Below, piece by piece: positions 12,812-25,341 of a DNA stretch of 64,000 nucleotides. Origin of the DNA: Micractinium sp. NFX-FRZ (taxonomy: Eukaryota; Chlorophyta; Trebouxiophyceae; Chlorellales; Chlorellaceae). The stretch lies in assembly GCA_029339195.1 (NCBI GenBank), contig JAPTJF010000093.1, positions 1 through 64,000 on the forward strand, read 5' to 3'. The notes below the pieces were generated by a model. That model saw only the letters and a list, made by a program, of their open reading frames with translations. It made no database searches and had not been told where the DNA came from. Every line of letters begins with the position of its first letter. The first letter of the stretch is position 1. The translations under genes were made by a program, and so were the position numbers.

Positions 12812-14088
12812 ATGGCACCACGTCAGCAAGGGCAACGAGATATTCTCGGCTGTCGCTTAAGCGGCCTTTCCCTCCGTCAGCATACACGCAAGATGCAAAA
12901 AGATTTATGCTATGTGGTTCCTGAAGACGAGTATCGGTTCCGGCAGGAGCGCCTGTCGCGTGCGCGACCCCTTGAGCGTCGGATGGAGCTCATACGAGCA
13001 ACCTGCTGGATGATTGTTGTCCTCAAAGCGACGCCTGGGAGTTTCGCCTGGGCGTGCAGCCTGGCGTGCAGCCTCAGCAGTGTCACGCTGTTCCTCATCC
13101 CGGACGGAACTCCGCTGATGTGAGGATGGATTGGAGGTTGCTCGCACGTGGCGTGCGGGCCGACGCACAGGCCCATGTGCCCCTGCGGGCGGCGGGCGGC
13201 GTCGCCCACAGCGTCACCCCTGCTGCCGCTCACCACGCCACTGACTCCTGCTCTTGGCCTCGCCCTGTCTCATGTGCAGGATTCGCTACAATCTGACCGT
13301 CGCCATCAACCTCCTGCAATGCGCCGTGGGCTGCACAATCCACCAAGAGCTGTATCCCTGGCGGCCGCACGGCAGCCCGTTTGCCGCCCTCGCCCTCAGC
13401 ACCATTGCTAACGGCATCAGCTGGCTGGCCTTCTACACCCTCTTCTCGCCGCTGCCCTTTAGGTGGGTGGGAGATACCTTGGGGGGACCGCCCGGCTGCG
13501 CTCTTGCAATTGCGCGCGCCGTAAAGTGCCTGGCACATGCCGCTTACGCAGGGCAGCAGCCCACACTGCCCGCCCAAGCCCCCCACTTGCGGCACTCACC
13601 AGTTGCGTGCCACGCTCCTCCCCGCCCCCCGCAGGTGGCTGTTCCTGCAGCATGCGGCAGCCACAGCCCTGCTGCTGTTCAACACCGACACAGTCTGCTC
13701 CAACGGCAATGTCACCCAGGTCTATGCCATGCTGTCTGAGGCGGTCGGTGCGCCCGCCTCGCTGGCGCATGCGCTGTGCAGCATCTTCCAACCGCTGCTC
13801 CTCCTGCTGGCCTTTGCTCTCATGGCACACTTCCAGTTCAGCATCGAGCTGCAACAGCGCCGGCTGTTCCGCCGCCTCAACGCCCCGCAACGCACGGCCA
13901 GCCAGCCCGCGGGCACAGGCGGCAGTGGAGATCGTGCGCGGTGCCTCCCAGATGGCGGCGCTGGGCCGGCTGCGCAGGCGCCGCCGCGATGCGTGGTAGA
14001 CGTGGGTGGCTGCCTGAGCTGCTGGCTGGACTTCATCCTTCCGGCAGTGTGCTGCATGTACGTGTTTGTGGTGTGCGGAGGCTACTAG
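12812..14088 (+). CDS. Multipass membrane protein, unknown function
   Basis: Three exons: 12812-13119, 13280-13462 and 13635-14088, with matching phases and GT-AG introns, 314 residues as read. I do not recognise the family. It has about five hydrophobic segments: one in exon 1 (WMIVVLKATPGSFAWACSLA), two in exon 2 (NLTVAINLLQCAVGCTI and a stretch before FYTLFSPLPF), and two in exon 3 (around WLFLQHAAATALLLF and SIFQPLLLLLAFALMA). This suggests an integral membrane protein. A later in-frame ATG at 12893 is an alternative start. After about base 13900 the +1 frame looks more like coding sequence (AVEIVRGASQMAALGRLRRR, stop near 13999) than the frame of the model, so the C-terminus is uncertain. 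Confidence 0.6.
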
Positions 14089-14890
14089 CTGGGCCAAGCC
14101 CGACTGCTCCACACACACACACACACACACATGCCGACCCCCCCCCCTTGTTTTGTTCGGCAGCATCGAGCCTCAACTCCCGGCTCGTGCCTGCTTCTTC
14201 CTGCTGCCAGCCGCCCTGCCTCCTCACGTTCGATGTGTTCGCAGACCTCTGAGCCCTCTTGCCCTTTTTGTCTGTTTTCTGTGTCTCCTACTGAGGTTCC
14301 GGTGAACTTGCCTCCTCCTACTGAGCACCCAATGAATGTGCCTGCCTTTCAGGGTGCAGCTTGCTGCACCATTTGCTGCACCACCTGCCCACCTGTCCGT
14401 ACCTGTCTGCCGGCACGCACGCCTGCCATCCTTCCCATCCTTCCCACGCTGCGCATGGCAAATGCATGACAATGCATGACAAATGAATGCCGTCCTCATG
14501 CCGTGGTTCTACAATCTACCACGACAGGGGGTCGAATTGCTGCCCCTTCTCATGTTTCACCAGTTCCATTCTCTCTCAACCCTCCTCCTCATCACACACC
14601 ACGTCTGCCATCAGTCACAGGTGCCCCCCTCTGCCTCAGCCATCCCACCGCCTCTGCCTCCCACAAGGAGGCTACCACCATTTTTTTTGCTTCTTCTGTC
14701 ACCCATCACCTTTGGCGCATGCCTTCTCCCTGCACCTCACTACCTAAGCGCTCCCAAGTTCCCTTTTTTTTCTCTTCTACTGTCGGCCCATAGTAATGCT
14801 CTTTAACACATGAAGCGCGTGCAACAGTAAGCCGCGAGGCCACGAGAGGCCGAGAGGCACACGTAGGCGGCAAGACGCATCCCTCCTGCT
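14089..14890. other. Convergent 3' region
   Basis: Lies between the membrane-protein gene and REV1, which converge here. It contains a (CA)n run at 14111-14130 and pyrimidine-rich stretches with T runs at about 14682 and 14764. No supported gene. Probably long 3' UTRs. Confidence 0.5.
14111..14131. repeat. (CA)n microsatellite
   Basis: About ten CA units just downstream of the membrane-protein stop codon. Confidence 0.9.
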
Positions 14891-17225
14891 TCATTCAAGC
14901 AGCCCCGCCAAGCGCAGGCGCCAGCCGTAGCGCGCCTGCACGCCACGCTGCGCTGCCGCCACCGCCGCCTCGCCCGCGCCGGCAGCAAACCAGGGGTACC
15001 GCACGCCTAGGCGTTGCACCGCCAGCAGCAGCAGCCTGAGTTGCTCCAAGTCACGAGCTGCCAGCAGCTGCGATGCAGCATGCCGCAAGCTGCGGCCCAG
15101 GACAGCCAGCCCCCATTGCACCGCGCTGCTGTGTCCGCTGCCGCCGCCTGCACCTGCAGGCGTGCCCCCCGCTGCCCCTGGCTGCTTCTTCGCATGCCCC
15201 TGCTGCGCTTCCAACTGCTGCAGGCTGTCCTGCCGTGGCGACAGCTGTGGCCCCCGACCGCCTCCGCCTGACTGCTGCTCTGCTGCTGCTGCTGCCGCGG
15301 CTGCCCCTGGCCCATCCTGTGCAGCCGGCCCAGCAGCATCTCTGTCCCCGTCCACAACCTCCTGAGTGGGAGGCAGGTCCAAATCCATGCTGCTGCCGGG
15401 TGACACCCCGCCACCAGAGCTGCCGCCAGGGCTGACATCAGCGCTGCGGGCAGGCCTGCCGCCAGGGCTGCCGCTGCCGCTGCCAGCACGCCGCCCTGGC
15501 GATGCCGGGTGCGGCGGCTGCAGCGGCTGCTGCTGCCGCTGAGGTGGCGGTGAGGCAGCTGCCTCGGCTGCCAGCGCTGCCTGCAGCTCTGTCAGGCAGT
15601 CAGCCAGGGCGGCAGCCAGGCCCTGCACTGACGCTGAGCTGCCGGCCTGGCCGAGGAAGTGCGCCACTGGCGGGGGCAGCGCTGGTGAACCTGTATCCCC
15701 GCCTGTCCCCTGCACCAGCTGCAGTCCATCTTCCCTCTGTTTGCCCCCATTGGCACATGGCAGCTGGCTGCCCGCCGGTACCTCTACCTCCAGTGCGCCA
15801 CCTCCCATCCCCTCCGCCTCTGCTGCTGCCGCCTCTGCCTCTCGGAGCGCCCGCTCCTCGCGCCAACGCTGCCGCCACGCCTGCTCCTGGTCGCGCTGCT
15901 GCCCCAGGCGGGAGCGGTGCTGCTGCCGTGCAGGCCCCCTGCCGCCGCCGCCGCTGCCAGCGGCAGCCTGCAGCTGCTGCAGTACCTCCTGCCGCACATC
16001 TGGCGGGAGCTCTCGAAGCACGGCAGGGTCCACTTGAGACAACGACAGCTGCTGCTGGTGCTGCTGCTGCTGCACCTTGTGCTGCCGCTGCTGCTGCCTC
16101 TCAAGGTGCTGCTGCTGCTGCTGCACCGGCTGCTGCCTCTCAAGCTGCTGCTGCTGTGGCACCGGCTCTTGCTGCACCTGCTGCTGCCGCTCATGCTCTT
16201 GGTGCAGCTTTTGCCGTACATGGCTGGCACCTTGTGCTGTCACGCCAAACGGCGGAGGGTGGGCAACAAAAGAGTCCAAGCGCTGGCGCTTGCTGACGTG
16301 GCGCAGCATGGGACCGCCGGCGCCACGGCCGCTGCGCTTCGGCAGCGGGCGCGCGCTGTGCCGGCCAATGCCTGCAAGCACATTGGGGCAGAAGAGTTCG
16401 AGCTGTGCAGGAGTGCCGGGCTGCAGCAGTGACTTGCGGCAGGCAGTACTTGGCCCAGGCGTGCCTAGTTTTCTGCACAGCAGCGCCAATGGCTGGCAAT
16501 GCACACACAACGTGGGCGGGCGGGCGGCAGGCACGGGCGAGCCTGGCACCCATCACCATACGAAAGCTTTAGGGTTCGTCTGCGCGCCAAACGTGTGGAC
16601 AAGTCCTGGGCAACTCTCACATCCGCCCCCTCAACCCACCACCCAACCACCATTCAAATGTACAAAGAACCAAGAGTGTGGGAGCTCACCGTAGGCAACC
16701 TCCAGCTCCCGACGCATCTGCAACGGCAGGGCATCCAGCACAGAAGGGTCCACCTGCGAGAAGGCGGGAAGCGCCACAATGGGCGAACCCCCGCCGCCGC
16801 CGCCGCCCCCGCCGGCCGCACTGCCACCTGCTCTGCTGCTGCCGCCCCCGCCGGCCACGCTGCCACCTGCGCTGCTGCTGCCGCCCCCGCCGGCCGCGCT
16901 GACACCTGCTCTGCTGCTGCTTGCTCCGCTGCCGGCGGCTGCGCTGCCGGCCGGCTGCTGGGGCGCCAGCGGCAGCGCCTGATGCTGATGCTGCTGCTGC
17001 TGCTGGAGACGGGGGCCGGGATGTGCTGGGGGTGCCGACTGTTCGCCAGCCACCCGTGCGGGCTGCCCCTCAATCGCTGCTTCCTCACCACTTCCCCTCT
17101 GCACGCCCAGCCGCTGCCGCTTGCTCCCAGCTGCGCCTGCCATGCCCTCAGCCGCCTCCTCATCCCCAGCAGGCGCTGCCGCTGCTGCCATCGCTGCATC
17201 CAACTGCTGCGCCTCTGCCAGCTGG

Positions 17226-17273
<48 letters not shown>

Positions 17274-17939
17274 GCCTCTGCGTGCTCACGTGGCAGCTGC
17301 TCCTGCCGGCCCAGCGGCACCCCCGCAACCAGCTCCCGCAGCACCGAGTAGGGGAGCGCCTCTAGAGCGGAAGCTTCTATCTGCAGGCAAGCAAAGGAAA
17401 CGAACGAGAGCAGAGTATGAGCACACATACCTAGAGATGTGCTGCCATTGATAGGGAGTTGAGAAGGGCCTCCGGGGCAGAAGCCTCAATCTGCTGGCAG
17501 GCAGGCAGGCGGGATGTAGAGACAAGAGAGGTGCGGGTCGCCATGGACCGTTGGCGGCAGTTGGCAGGGGACAGGCAACCAGCCTGGCAGGGAGGGTCCG
17601 AGCAAGGGGATGCTGTCGGTGGCCACTTGGCCAGACAGCGACGGGTGCCAGCCGCAGAAAGACAGCTGGTCAGGCAAGTGCACGGAACGGCCAGATGGGA
17701 CAGGGCAGCCAATTTCGTCACCTGCGAAAGCGAAACGCCCTGCCACTGCTGCAGCGCACCCTGCCGGCTGCGGGACGCAGCGGCGGCTGCAGGGGGCGTC
17801 TCGTGGGCGGCTGCACGCTCAAGCATTTGCTCTGGCGGCAGCTGCTTGGGTGGGCTGCGGGGGCCGGGCTCTGGGGAAGCCGCTGCCAGCGCTGCTGCCC
17901 CTGCCCTTGCATCAGAGCGAGGTTCAGTCAGTCTACTGG

Positions 17940-17979
<40 letters not shown>

Positions 17980-20900
17980 ATTCTCCCCCTCTTCCTCCAC
18001 CCCCTCCTCCTCCGTATCCTCCTCCGCCTCCTCCTCTACTGCATCCTCCTGCTGCTGCTCATGCGCCGGTTGCTGCTGCTCCTGCTGCTCCTGCCCCTTG
18101 CGGAGGAACGCCGCCATGCCCGCAGGCAGGACGCCGCCTGGGCGGGCGGTGCCTTCATTGTCCAGCTTTGACACCTGCGGCATGGCAGCCGGTGCAGCCG
18201 AGAGAGTCAGCTTGGGAAACTGTGCAGCCAGAAGGCTTGGCAATTGAGTCGTAAGGTAAAGGTAAAGGTGTGGGGAGATTTGCCACAGCTGTCCCCCATT
18301 TCGTCCCTCTGCGAGCACTGTTGGACTTTACGAGGCCACGCCAGGCGCTGGTACAGCCGACGCCCTGGTCCATAATCCTGCCGGTCCGCCGCGGTGGTGA
18401 TGCTACAGCGCGGTCAGTCTGCAGCCAAAACCGGGTGCAGTGCCATGTGCTTTCCCGTCCCCTCTTACTCCCCCAGCGGGCAAGGCTTCTCACAGTGCCC
18501 ACGCCTCATCTGCTGCAGTGCAGTGTGCCCCACCTCTGCCCGCCCCCTTTCTGCGCCACACCCTGCTGCAGTGCACTGCCCTCTCCCACACCCACACAAA
18601 CACCACGGTTTGCGAGGCGGACCCAAGGCAACACCGGTGCCAAGCTCACCGCGATGCCCATGCCACGGATGTCGGGCGCCGGCACGCCGAGGCTGTGCAG
18701 CAGCGTGCTGCACTCCCGCAGTATGTCCTCCGCTGAGTCGGTGAAGCACGCCAGCTTGGCTGCAGTGGCAGGCAGGTGAAGGCAGGAAAGTGGGGGCAGG
18801 TCATGGGGCACATCAGTTCGCGAGGCACGCCAGCGTGGCAGCAGCTGCCAGTGAAAGCGAGGACGGGGGGAGCAAATGTTGGGCCAGTGAGGCGTGCCGG
18901 CTCGGTTCAACAGCGTGCTTCCCTGCCCGGCTGGGGCCATGCGGCGCAGCCCTGGAGGCTCCCACTGCCAGCACAAAACGGGTGCACACCCGAGCACCCA
19001 TGGCGCTTGCCTGAGCGGGAGTGGTTGTCGCACTCTCCATGGCCCAGAAACTTGCGGGGCTCCGCTGCTCCCTGCACAGCGCACGACAGCACGACGGCAC
19101 AGCATGCAAAGCACATGCTTACGCAGTCCTGTTGGAATGTGTGCCCCACGGTCGAGCGTGACGGGCCCAATGGAAACAATGCATGGGCGGCAGGAGGGAC
19201 CGCAGACGCACATCGGACAGCACACGGCAGCTGCACTGGCAGACTTGCACGAATCCAAAGCAGGCGGGGCGCAGCAGCCGCCACACACCTTCTTGCGCTG
19301 CTTCAGCTTGAGCGTGATCAGCCGGCCCTTCACCCCCGCCCGCTGCATGCGCTCGTGCACCTCCGCGGCTGCGGGGAGAGGGCGGAAAGGGGGTAGCAGG
19401 GCAGTAGGCAGCAGTGCAATAAATGATGTTCACATGACGCATGTTCTTCCTCTTGCGCCACACAGCAACAAGGGCACAAGTCTTCTGAAACTCTCCCGCA
19501 TGCCACACTGCACACGCCCTGCACGAATGCTCCCAACACAGCATGCCCATGGCCCCTCCACCCATCCACCCGTGCATAAACCTGCGACAACGCCTCTCTG
19601 CACCTGCCCACCCACCAGCCCACACATGCACACACATGCATACACCTGCAACACCGCCTCTCTGCACCCGCCTGCACCCACCCAGGTCCTGCAGCACTTT
19701 GTGCGCGTCCTCCCAGCCCTGGAAGCGGAGGGCATAGTTGCATTCCGCGCCCACCGACTTTCGCGCCCGCACCGGCTCCACCGGCCTGCGCAGCAGAGGG
19801 AGGCGAAGGCATGGGAGCGGGGACGGTGAAATAAGGGTGTGGGGGAGCCGTGCATGCGCGCGGCACCAGGCGCTGCACCTCGAACCACTAGAAGAGACAC
19901 AGGTGCACACCACGCATGGTGAAGCGAGATGAGGCCAAAGGGGAGGCACCTGGTGTCCCTGGCATGCGCGTAGTCCCACAGCAGGGCGCCCTGCTTGGGG
20001 CCCAGCAGGCCCTGCAGGAAGCCCTTGGAGCGCGCCTGCAGCATGGGGTGGGGGGGGGGGGGGGGGGGGGGGGGCGGCGGTAGATAAGAGAGATCGTGGC
20101 TATGTAAGACACAGCCAATACATGCAGGCGGCTAGGGCAGCCCCCTCCGGAGCGCCTGGGAGCTGGCCTGCAGCATGGGGCAGGCCATAGTAGGAGTGCA
20201 TGCCCGTGGCAGATGTGGCCAACAAGCGTGCAAGCATTGGCTGAAGCCGGCCCTGCTAGAGCCCTCGTAGCGGGTAGCATGGGGCAAAATACGAGTGGGC
20301 GGCTGTATCACATGCAGCCACAGACTCTCCACCAAGCCTAATCCCTGTCCTCTGGAAGTGAAATCCAGTCGAGGCACGGCAAGGCACGCCAAGTCGATTC
20401 GGCTCCAGTCAAACTTGCCTTCACGTCTGCCACTGTGCTGATCCCCTGCCCCTCCAGCTGCTCCCGCGTGGACCATCCCACCCCGGGCAACACATCCACA
20501 GGCAAATCCTGCAAGCATGCGGGGAGCGTGTCGGTTGGAGGGTCAGTCGGGCTGAAACAGGCACGTGCCTTGCAATAATGAACAGGCAGGCAAGCAGACA
20601 GGGGACATGCACCGAGGGAGCAGGCCCAGCGATGCCTGCCCAGCGCCCTGCTTTGCGCCAAACTTCTCGCCTTGCTTGCTCTGCCACCTCCATCAAGCCC
20701 GCTCTCACCTCTAAGAACTGCTGCGCCTGCTGCCCTCCCTGCACCCTGAACTGCCCATTGGGCTTGGCTCGCTCGCTGGCAATGCGGGCCAGCAGCAGGT
20801 TGGGCCCAATGCCCGCGCTGGCTGCGCAAGGGGGATGGGAACACGGGGAGAGGGGCAGGCATGGGTAAGAGCCCCAGGGAAAGGAGTCCCGGCTCCAACA

Positions 20901-23900
20901 GGGTGCAGTGGGTGAGGCAGGCAGCAAGCGCTGTGCCGGAGCAGTGCCCAGACTGGCGTGTCCACTTGTGCAGCTGGCTGGCTGGCTGGTTGTGTTGCAA
21001 TGCATCTGGCGGCCTGGCTGCTTACGAACCATGTACGGTCTATTTGGCTGCCCGCCCCCAGCGACACGCACCTGTGCAGCCAGTGGCTGCCTCAATCTCG
21101 GCGCGCATCGCAGCCGCCATCTGCTCAGGGTCGCCCAGCCCTGCGGGCAGGCAGCACGCAGGGCAGGGCAGGAGCGCGGGACACCAGGGAGGCAGCCCGT
21201 GAGGCGCCAGCTTGCAGGAACCACAGACTTTCTGCGGACATCATAGGTGGATGCAGGCGGGCGGGGCAGGCAAGCCGGCAGCGGGGATCAGGCAGCAGCA
21301 GCAGCAGCAGGCGGCAAGCGGCTGCTTGCCTGTGAGGTCCAGGTATGCTTCGTCGCAGCTCAGCGGCTGGACGCAGGAGGTGTGGCGCAGCATGATGCGG
21401 TACGCCTGGCAGGGGGGGCGGGGTGGGCGGGGGCAGCCTTGGAGTTACGGGATCACGCATGCAGACAGGCAGGCAGGCGGGCCGTGCTGGTTTCACTAGA
21501 ATCTGATCGCATCACCCATCCACCCACACCCCACTGCCTGTTGTGCCGAACAGCTTCTAGCCACCTTCCCCCCACCTTCTCGCTGGCTGCATCGTACTGC
21601 TCGAACATGTAGGGCACCACCAGCAGGGCGGGGCACAGCTCCTTAGCGCGGCTGCGAGGCGGGGAGGGCAGCGGGCGCGGGCAGCAGCAGGGGCAGCGCG
21701 ATGGGTGCAGCACAGACGGCAGGGGCCCTGCCTGCAGCTCCTCAAAACAGGCGTGCTGTACCAGCCCCCATCTGTTGTGTCCCATCACAAGCACATCCGT
21801 GCATCCCATTGATGGTGGTGGTGTGCCAGCCCATGCGGTGCCCCCATGCGGTGCCCCCCCATGCGGTGCAATATCGTGGTGTGTCAGCCCATCCATGTGC
21901 CCCCCCATGCGGTGCATGCATGCAAGCCCCCACACCTGATCATGACGCCCGATCTCACGCCGTACTTTCTTGCCTCGTAGTTGCAGGTGGACACCTCGCC
22001 GGTGCCGCTGGCGCTGGCGGAGTGGCACACAGCCTGCGCAGGGTGCGGAACGCAGGAGGGTGCAGCGAGCAAGTGAGTGCGGTCAGGCGTGGTGGGTCCA
22101 CAACTGGCCTCTGCTCTGGTGGTGTGGCACACCGTATGGGGGGCGGGTGGCAGGGTAGATGCTTGGTGCCCAGAAGGACGAGTGACGGGACGAAGGGTGC
22201 CATGGACCGACAACATGTGGGCTGGGGGAGGGCCATGCTGTGCTGTGCTGTGCTGTGCCATGCTGCGCCGTGCCATCCGGTGCTGTGCCGTGCTGTGCTG
22301 CGCTCACCAAGGGCTTGCCCTTGAGCACGGGGTACGCAGCCTCTGCTACCGCGGCAAAGAAGCAATCCTGCACACGACACAGAACACGCACGAGCAAAAC
22401 AGTCAGAGGGCCCACACACGTGCTCTTCTCCTGTCACCACAATAGCTAGTCGGACAAGACGGGGGGACACCTCTTCTTCCTATACTCTGCAACCATGTTT
22501 CTCCTGTGCGGAGCAGGCAGGCGGTCACGTACACAACTGAACTGTAAACTCCCCTAATCTCCCTCGCAAAAAAGTGCGGGGCTCTCCCACCCACCATGTC
22601 TAGATGGATGATGGTGCGGGGCGCGGCCACGGAGGGCGGCCTGGGCACAGGGCCCTGGCTGCCTTCTCGGGACGCCATCAGCTCCTCCACCCGCCCCTTC
22701 CAGCTGCCTGCAAGGGGTGGATAGAGGCACGTAGGCAGGCAGGCAGGCAGCCAGGCAGGCCAGGCGTGGTATCGACAGGCAGGCTGCTTGCAGGCGGGTT
22801 GACTGATGCAGTGCAACACGGTGCCGGGGGCGCCTTACGCGGCACACCAGCATGCGCACCGAGCGGACAACCGCAGCACAACACAGCACAGCGTGGCACT
22901 GCGCAGCACAGTGCTGCAGCCAGCGCGCACCGATGTGGTGCAGGCGCGAGTTCTGAAAGTAGGTGGCCACAAAGCGAGGGTCCTCGCGGCTCGTCTTGGG
23001 CGGGCCCCTGCACGCCAAAACCTCAACGCCAATTCGGTCAGCCAGGCATGTGCGGCCCTTTGGCATAGGGCCAAGGTTGTGCAACATGAGGTGGGGCATC
23101 CTCCGGCAACGGGCGCAGCACAGACAGCCGCGCCCCCAGTGGCCGTGCATGTAAAGAGCGGGGGTGCTTCCGACATGCTGCGTGCGCCTTTGCCTCTGGG
23201 CTGACAGGTGCCGCTCACCCTCAGGACTTGCCGGCCAAAGCTATGGACCACACGCCAGTTCCAAGCCAAAGCTATGGACCACACGCCAGTTCCAAACCAA
23301 AGCTATGGACCACACGCCAGTTCCAAACCTCACCTGAGACCCTCGCACTCAGCCCGCAGCCGGTTGGCCAGCCGCTGCGCTTGCTGCATCTCAGCAGGGT
23401 CATAACCTGCCGCCGCTGCCGCTGCTGCTGCTGCGCCTGCCTCCGGGCTGCGCGGCCGTGCTGCAGCTGCCGCTGCCGCTGCCGCCACTGTGTCCGTCCC
23501 TGGGCTGCGCGGCCGTGCCCCGGATGCATATTCTGTTCTGACAAGACGGCCTGGTGCGTCCAGCGCAGGTGCTGGGGCAGAGGGCGGAGGAGGGGGCGGC
23601 CGCAGCCCTGCTGCTGCTGTTGCAGCCATGGGAGGCAGCGCAGCATCTGGGAGGGAGGCTGCCCCTGCTGCCCCTGCAGAGGCGACCGCTAGCAGGCTGG
23701 ATCCTGATGCTGCCTGCGCCACACCTGCCTCCCTTGTGGAGACAGATGCTGGCAGGCTGATCCCAGCCGGCGCCTGTGCCACAGCTCCAGCGCCTGCACA
23801 GCCAGCTGCCGACTGTTGGCCGGAGCCTGCTGCTGCCGCCGCCACAGCCGGTCCCACTGCTCCCGCACTGCCGCCATAGATCACACTGGGCGGCAGCTGC

Positions 23901-25341
23901 ACCGCCCGGATCTGCGCACACGTGGCAAACACGTACCAGCAGCGATCAACACATGCCCGCACGCGCACACAGTGCATCGCAAAAACAGCTTGGCCACAGC
24001 TTTTCACCAACACAAACGCACACTTGTTCACAGCACGGCACCGTACATCAGCGCTGCCTCCTGCACTTCCCTCCCACCCCCATCCCTGCCCCTTGGAAAG
24101 CACCTGCTGGAAGCCCTTGAGCTTCATCTGCCCTGGAGCGTCCCGCAGCTGGTACAGGGCATAGTCGTGGATCTGCGCCAGCCAGCAAGGCAGGCATGGA
24201 AGCAGGCAGATATCACACGTGGGGGGGGAGCATACTCTTGGATCTGTTCGGCAGGCAGCTGCTCTGCAGCAGAGACATGCCGGTGCACAGACCAGTTCAC
24301 CTATGCTCTCCACCACTTAACCCAGCCGCTGCCGGGCGGCCGTTTATCATCAAAAGCTGCCCAGCACACACACACACAAGTGCTGCGCACCACCGCCACC
24401 TCTGCCCTGACACCGCACGTTTCTCACGCATACTGCTCACTTACCGGCAGCAGCTGCCCTGCGTGTATGCTGTCCACCACCCACTCCGGGCGCACGACAG
24501 GGCAGGGGCTGCGCGCTCTTTGGTACTCTTTGATCTTGGCGTCAGGCAGGTTGGAGCAGATGATGTGGGTGACTGCATGGGGAGGAGACAGGCGGGGAGG
24601 AAAGAAAGCACACCTTGGGCGCGCACGGCACATGGGCTAAGCAAGAGGTGCAACTGCCCAGGGCTAGGTTCAGCATGCAGCCTACAAAACAGCAGCGGAG
24701 CACCCGTGCACAGCCACATCAGCTGATTCGCCCTTCACCATATCCATGCGCACATGATGGCCGTGCAGGACCCGGCAGCCTGCCAGCAGGCAGCACCCAC
24801 CAGGCGGGTGCTGGTAGTAGTTGTGGAAGTGGCCCCCATGCAGCGCCATCAGCTGCTTCAGCTCCTGCAAGTTCCCGCAGGGCACAGGTTTGAACGCCCA
24901 CTGGCAGCTGAGGGCCGGAGCAGCTACCAGCCATGCCCACAGCGGCTCGCTCATGAATTGCACCCCCAGCGTTCCAGCAAGGCAGACCTGCGGCACTGCT
25001 AGGCAGACTTCTGCATACGCATTTTTCGAGTGTGCCTATCAGCACCCTTGCAGCCTGCCGCAAGCGTGGCTGCGTGCCTGGAGCGCCCCAGAGCGTCTCA
25101 CCAGGTGGGAAGGCCGCGTGAATCCGTTTACGTGCAAGTGCACCCCTCGGAACAGCTGCGTTTGCTGCTGCCCCGCCGCCCGCTCCGCAAACTGCTCCCC
25201 CAGCTTGCTGATTTTGTGGTTCATGTAGGCGCCGAACGAGCCGTCGTGGTGCTGCGACACCGAGCCGTCTGGCAGCACACGCGGTGCGGCCGACGCCGGC
25301 GACGGCGGCAGCCGTGCGCCCATGGGATTGCGGCCCGACAT
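14891..25341 (-). CDS. REV1: DNA repair protein REV1 (Y-family translesion polymerase)
   Basis: Deoxycytidyl transferase of translesion synthesis, acting in the nucleus with Pol zeta. Twenty-two exons: 25341-25102, 24864-24801, 24572-24445, 24172-24104, 23911-23334, 23007-22931, 22707-22595, 22367-22308, 22033-21936, 21651-21576, 21405-21330, 21140-21072, 20821-20709, 20508-20419, 20035-19950, 19785-19682, 19368-19289, 19071-19011, 18759-18650, 18174-17722, 17380-16690, 16464-14891. All phases agree, giving 1669 residues. Domains: BRCT (about 60-145; VTHIICSNLPDAKIKEY, RPEWVVDSIHAGQLLP); Ala/Pro-rich linker; palm with HLDMDCFF (about 420-427) and LSCDEAYLDL (519-520 acidic pair); GIGPNLLLARIASERAKPNG; finger/thumb LPGVGWSTREQLEGQGI; little-finger FLGHGECDNHSRS. 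Ubiquitin-binding-like motifs near 915, 1125 (SQVDPSVLDALPLQMRREL) and 1290 (SQVDPAVLRELPPDV). Poly-Gln tracts separate the last domains. Exons ending at 21330, 20419 and 19011 use GC donors. The acceptor at 16464 was chosen on phase alone. An upstream ATG at 25407 is possible. Confidence 0.93.
17227..17272 (-). repeat. (CAG)n coding poly-Gln in REV1
   Basis: About fifteen uninterrupted CTG units on the plus strand, read as Gln in the large REV1 exon after the first ubiquitin-binding-like motif. Likely length-polymorphic. Confidence 0.9.
17437..17490 (-). pseudogene. Decayed duplicate of a REV1 exon start
   Basis: Preceded by CAG and reading IEASAPEALLNSLS, it closely matches the start of the real exon at 17380 (IEASALEALPYSVLRELVAG). 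Its only nearby donor-like GT follows an in-frame TAG, so it cannot be used in phase. The REV1 frame joins 17722 directly to 17380. Confidence 0.7.
17941..17979 (-). repeat. Second (CAG)n poly-Gln tract in REV1
   Basis: About twelve to thirteen CTG units on the plus strand, coding Gln next to a Glu-rich stretch in the exon 18174-17722. Confidence 0.9.
20050..20074. repeat. Homopolymer of about 25 G
   Basis: On the REV1 sense strand this is a run of about 25 C located just upstream of the acceptor of the exon starting at 20035, so it forms the polypyrimidine tract. Confidence 0.9.
20146..20290 (-). repeat. Two echoes of the REV1 exon 15 acceptor
   Basis: The real acceptor region (GGAGCGCGCCTGCAGCATGGGG-like, around 20028-20047 on the plus strand) recurs at about 20150-20182 and in a weaker form at 20261-20288, inside the upstream intron. 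Confidence 0.65.
23235..23327. repeat. 31-bp minisatellite, 3 copies, in REV1 intron
   Basis: Units start at 23235, 23266 and 23297 and are almost identical (core AGCTATGGACCACACGCCAG). The array ends directly against the donor of the exon 23911-23334. Confidence 0.92.

Noticed and set aside
15502..16296. Plus-strand frame of 264 codons opposite REV1
   Set aside because: Antisense shadow of the poly-Gln and Ala-rich REV1 last exon, consisting almost only of Ala, Pro, Arg and Leu.
22220..22310. Possible structured RNA from the TGCTGTGCTGTGC repeats
   Set aside because: It is a simple degenerate repeat in a REV1 intron beside exon 22308-22367. No stable paired structure beyond the repeat itself is evident.
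23235..23327. CRISPR-like array
   Set aside because: The units are adjacent without unique spacers, and the array sits in an intron of a nuclear eukaryotic gene; it is a minisatellite.
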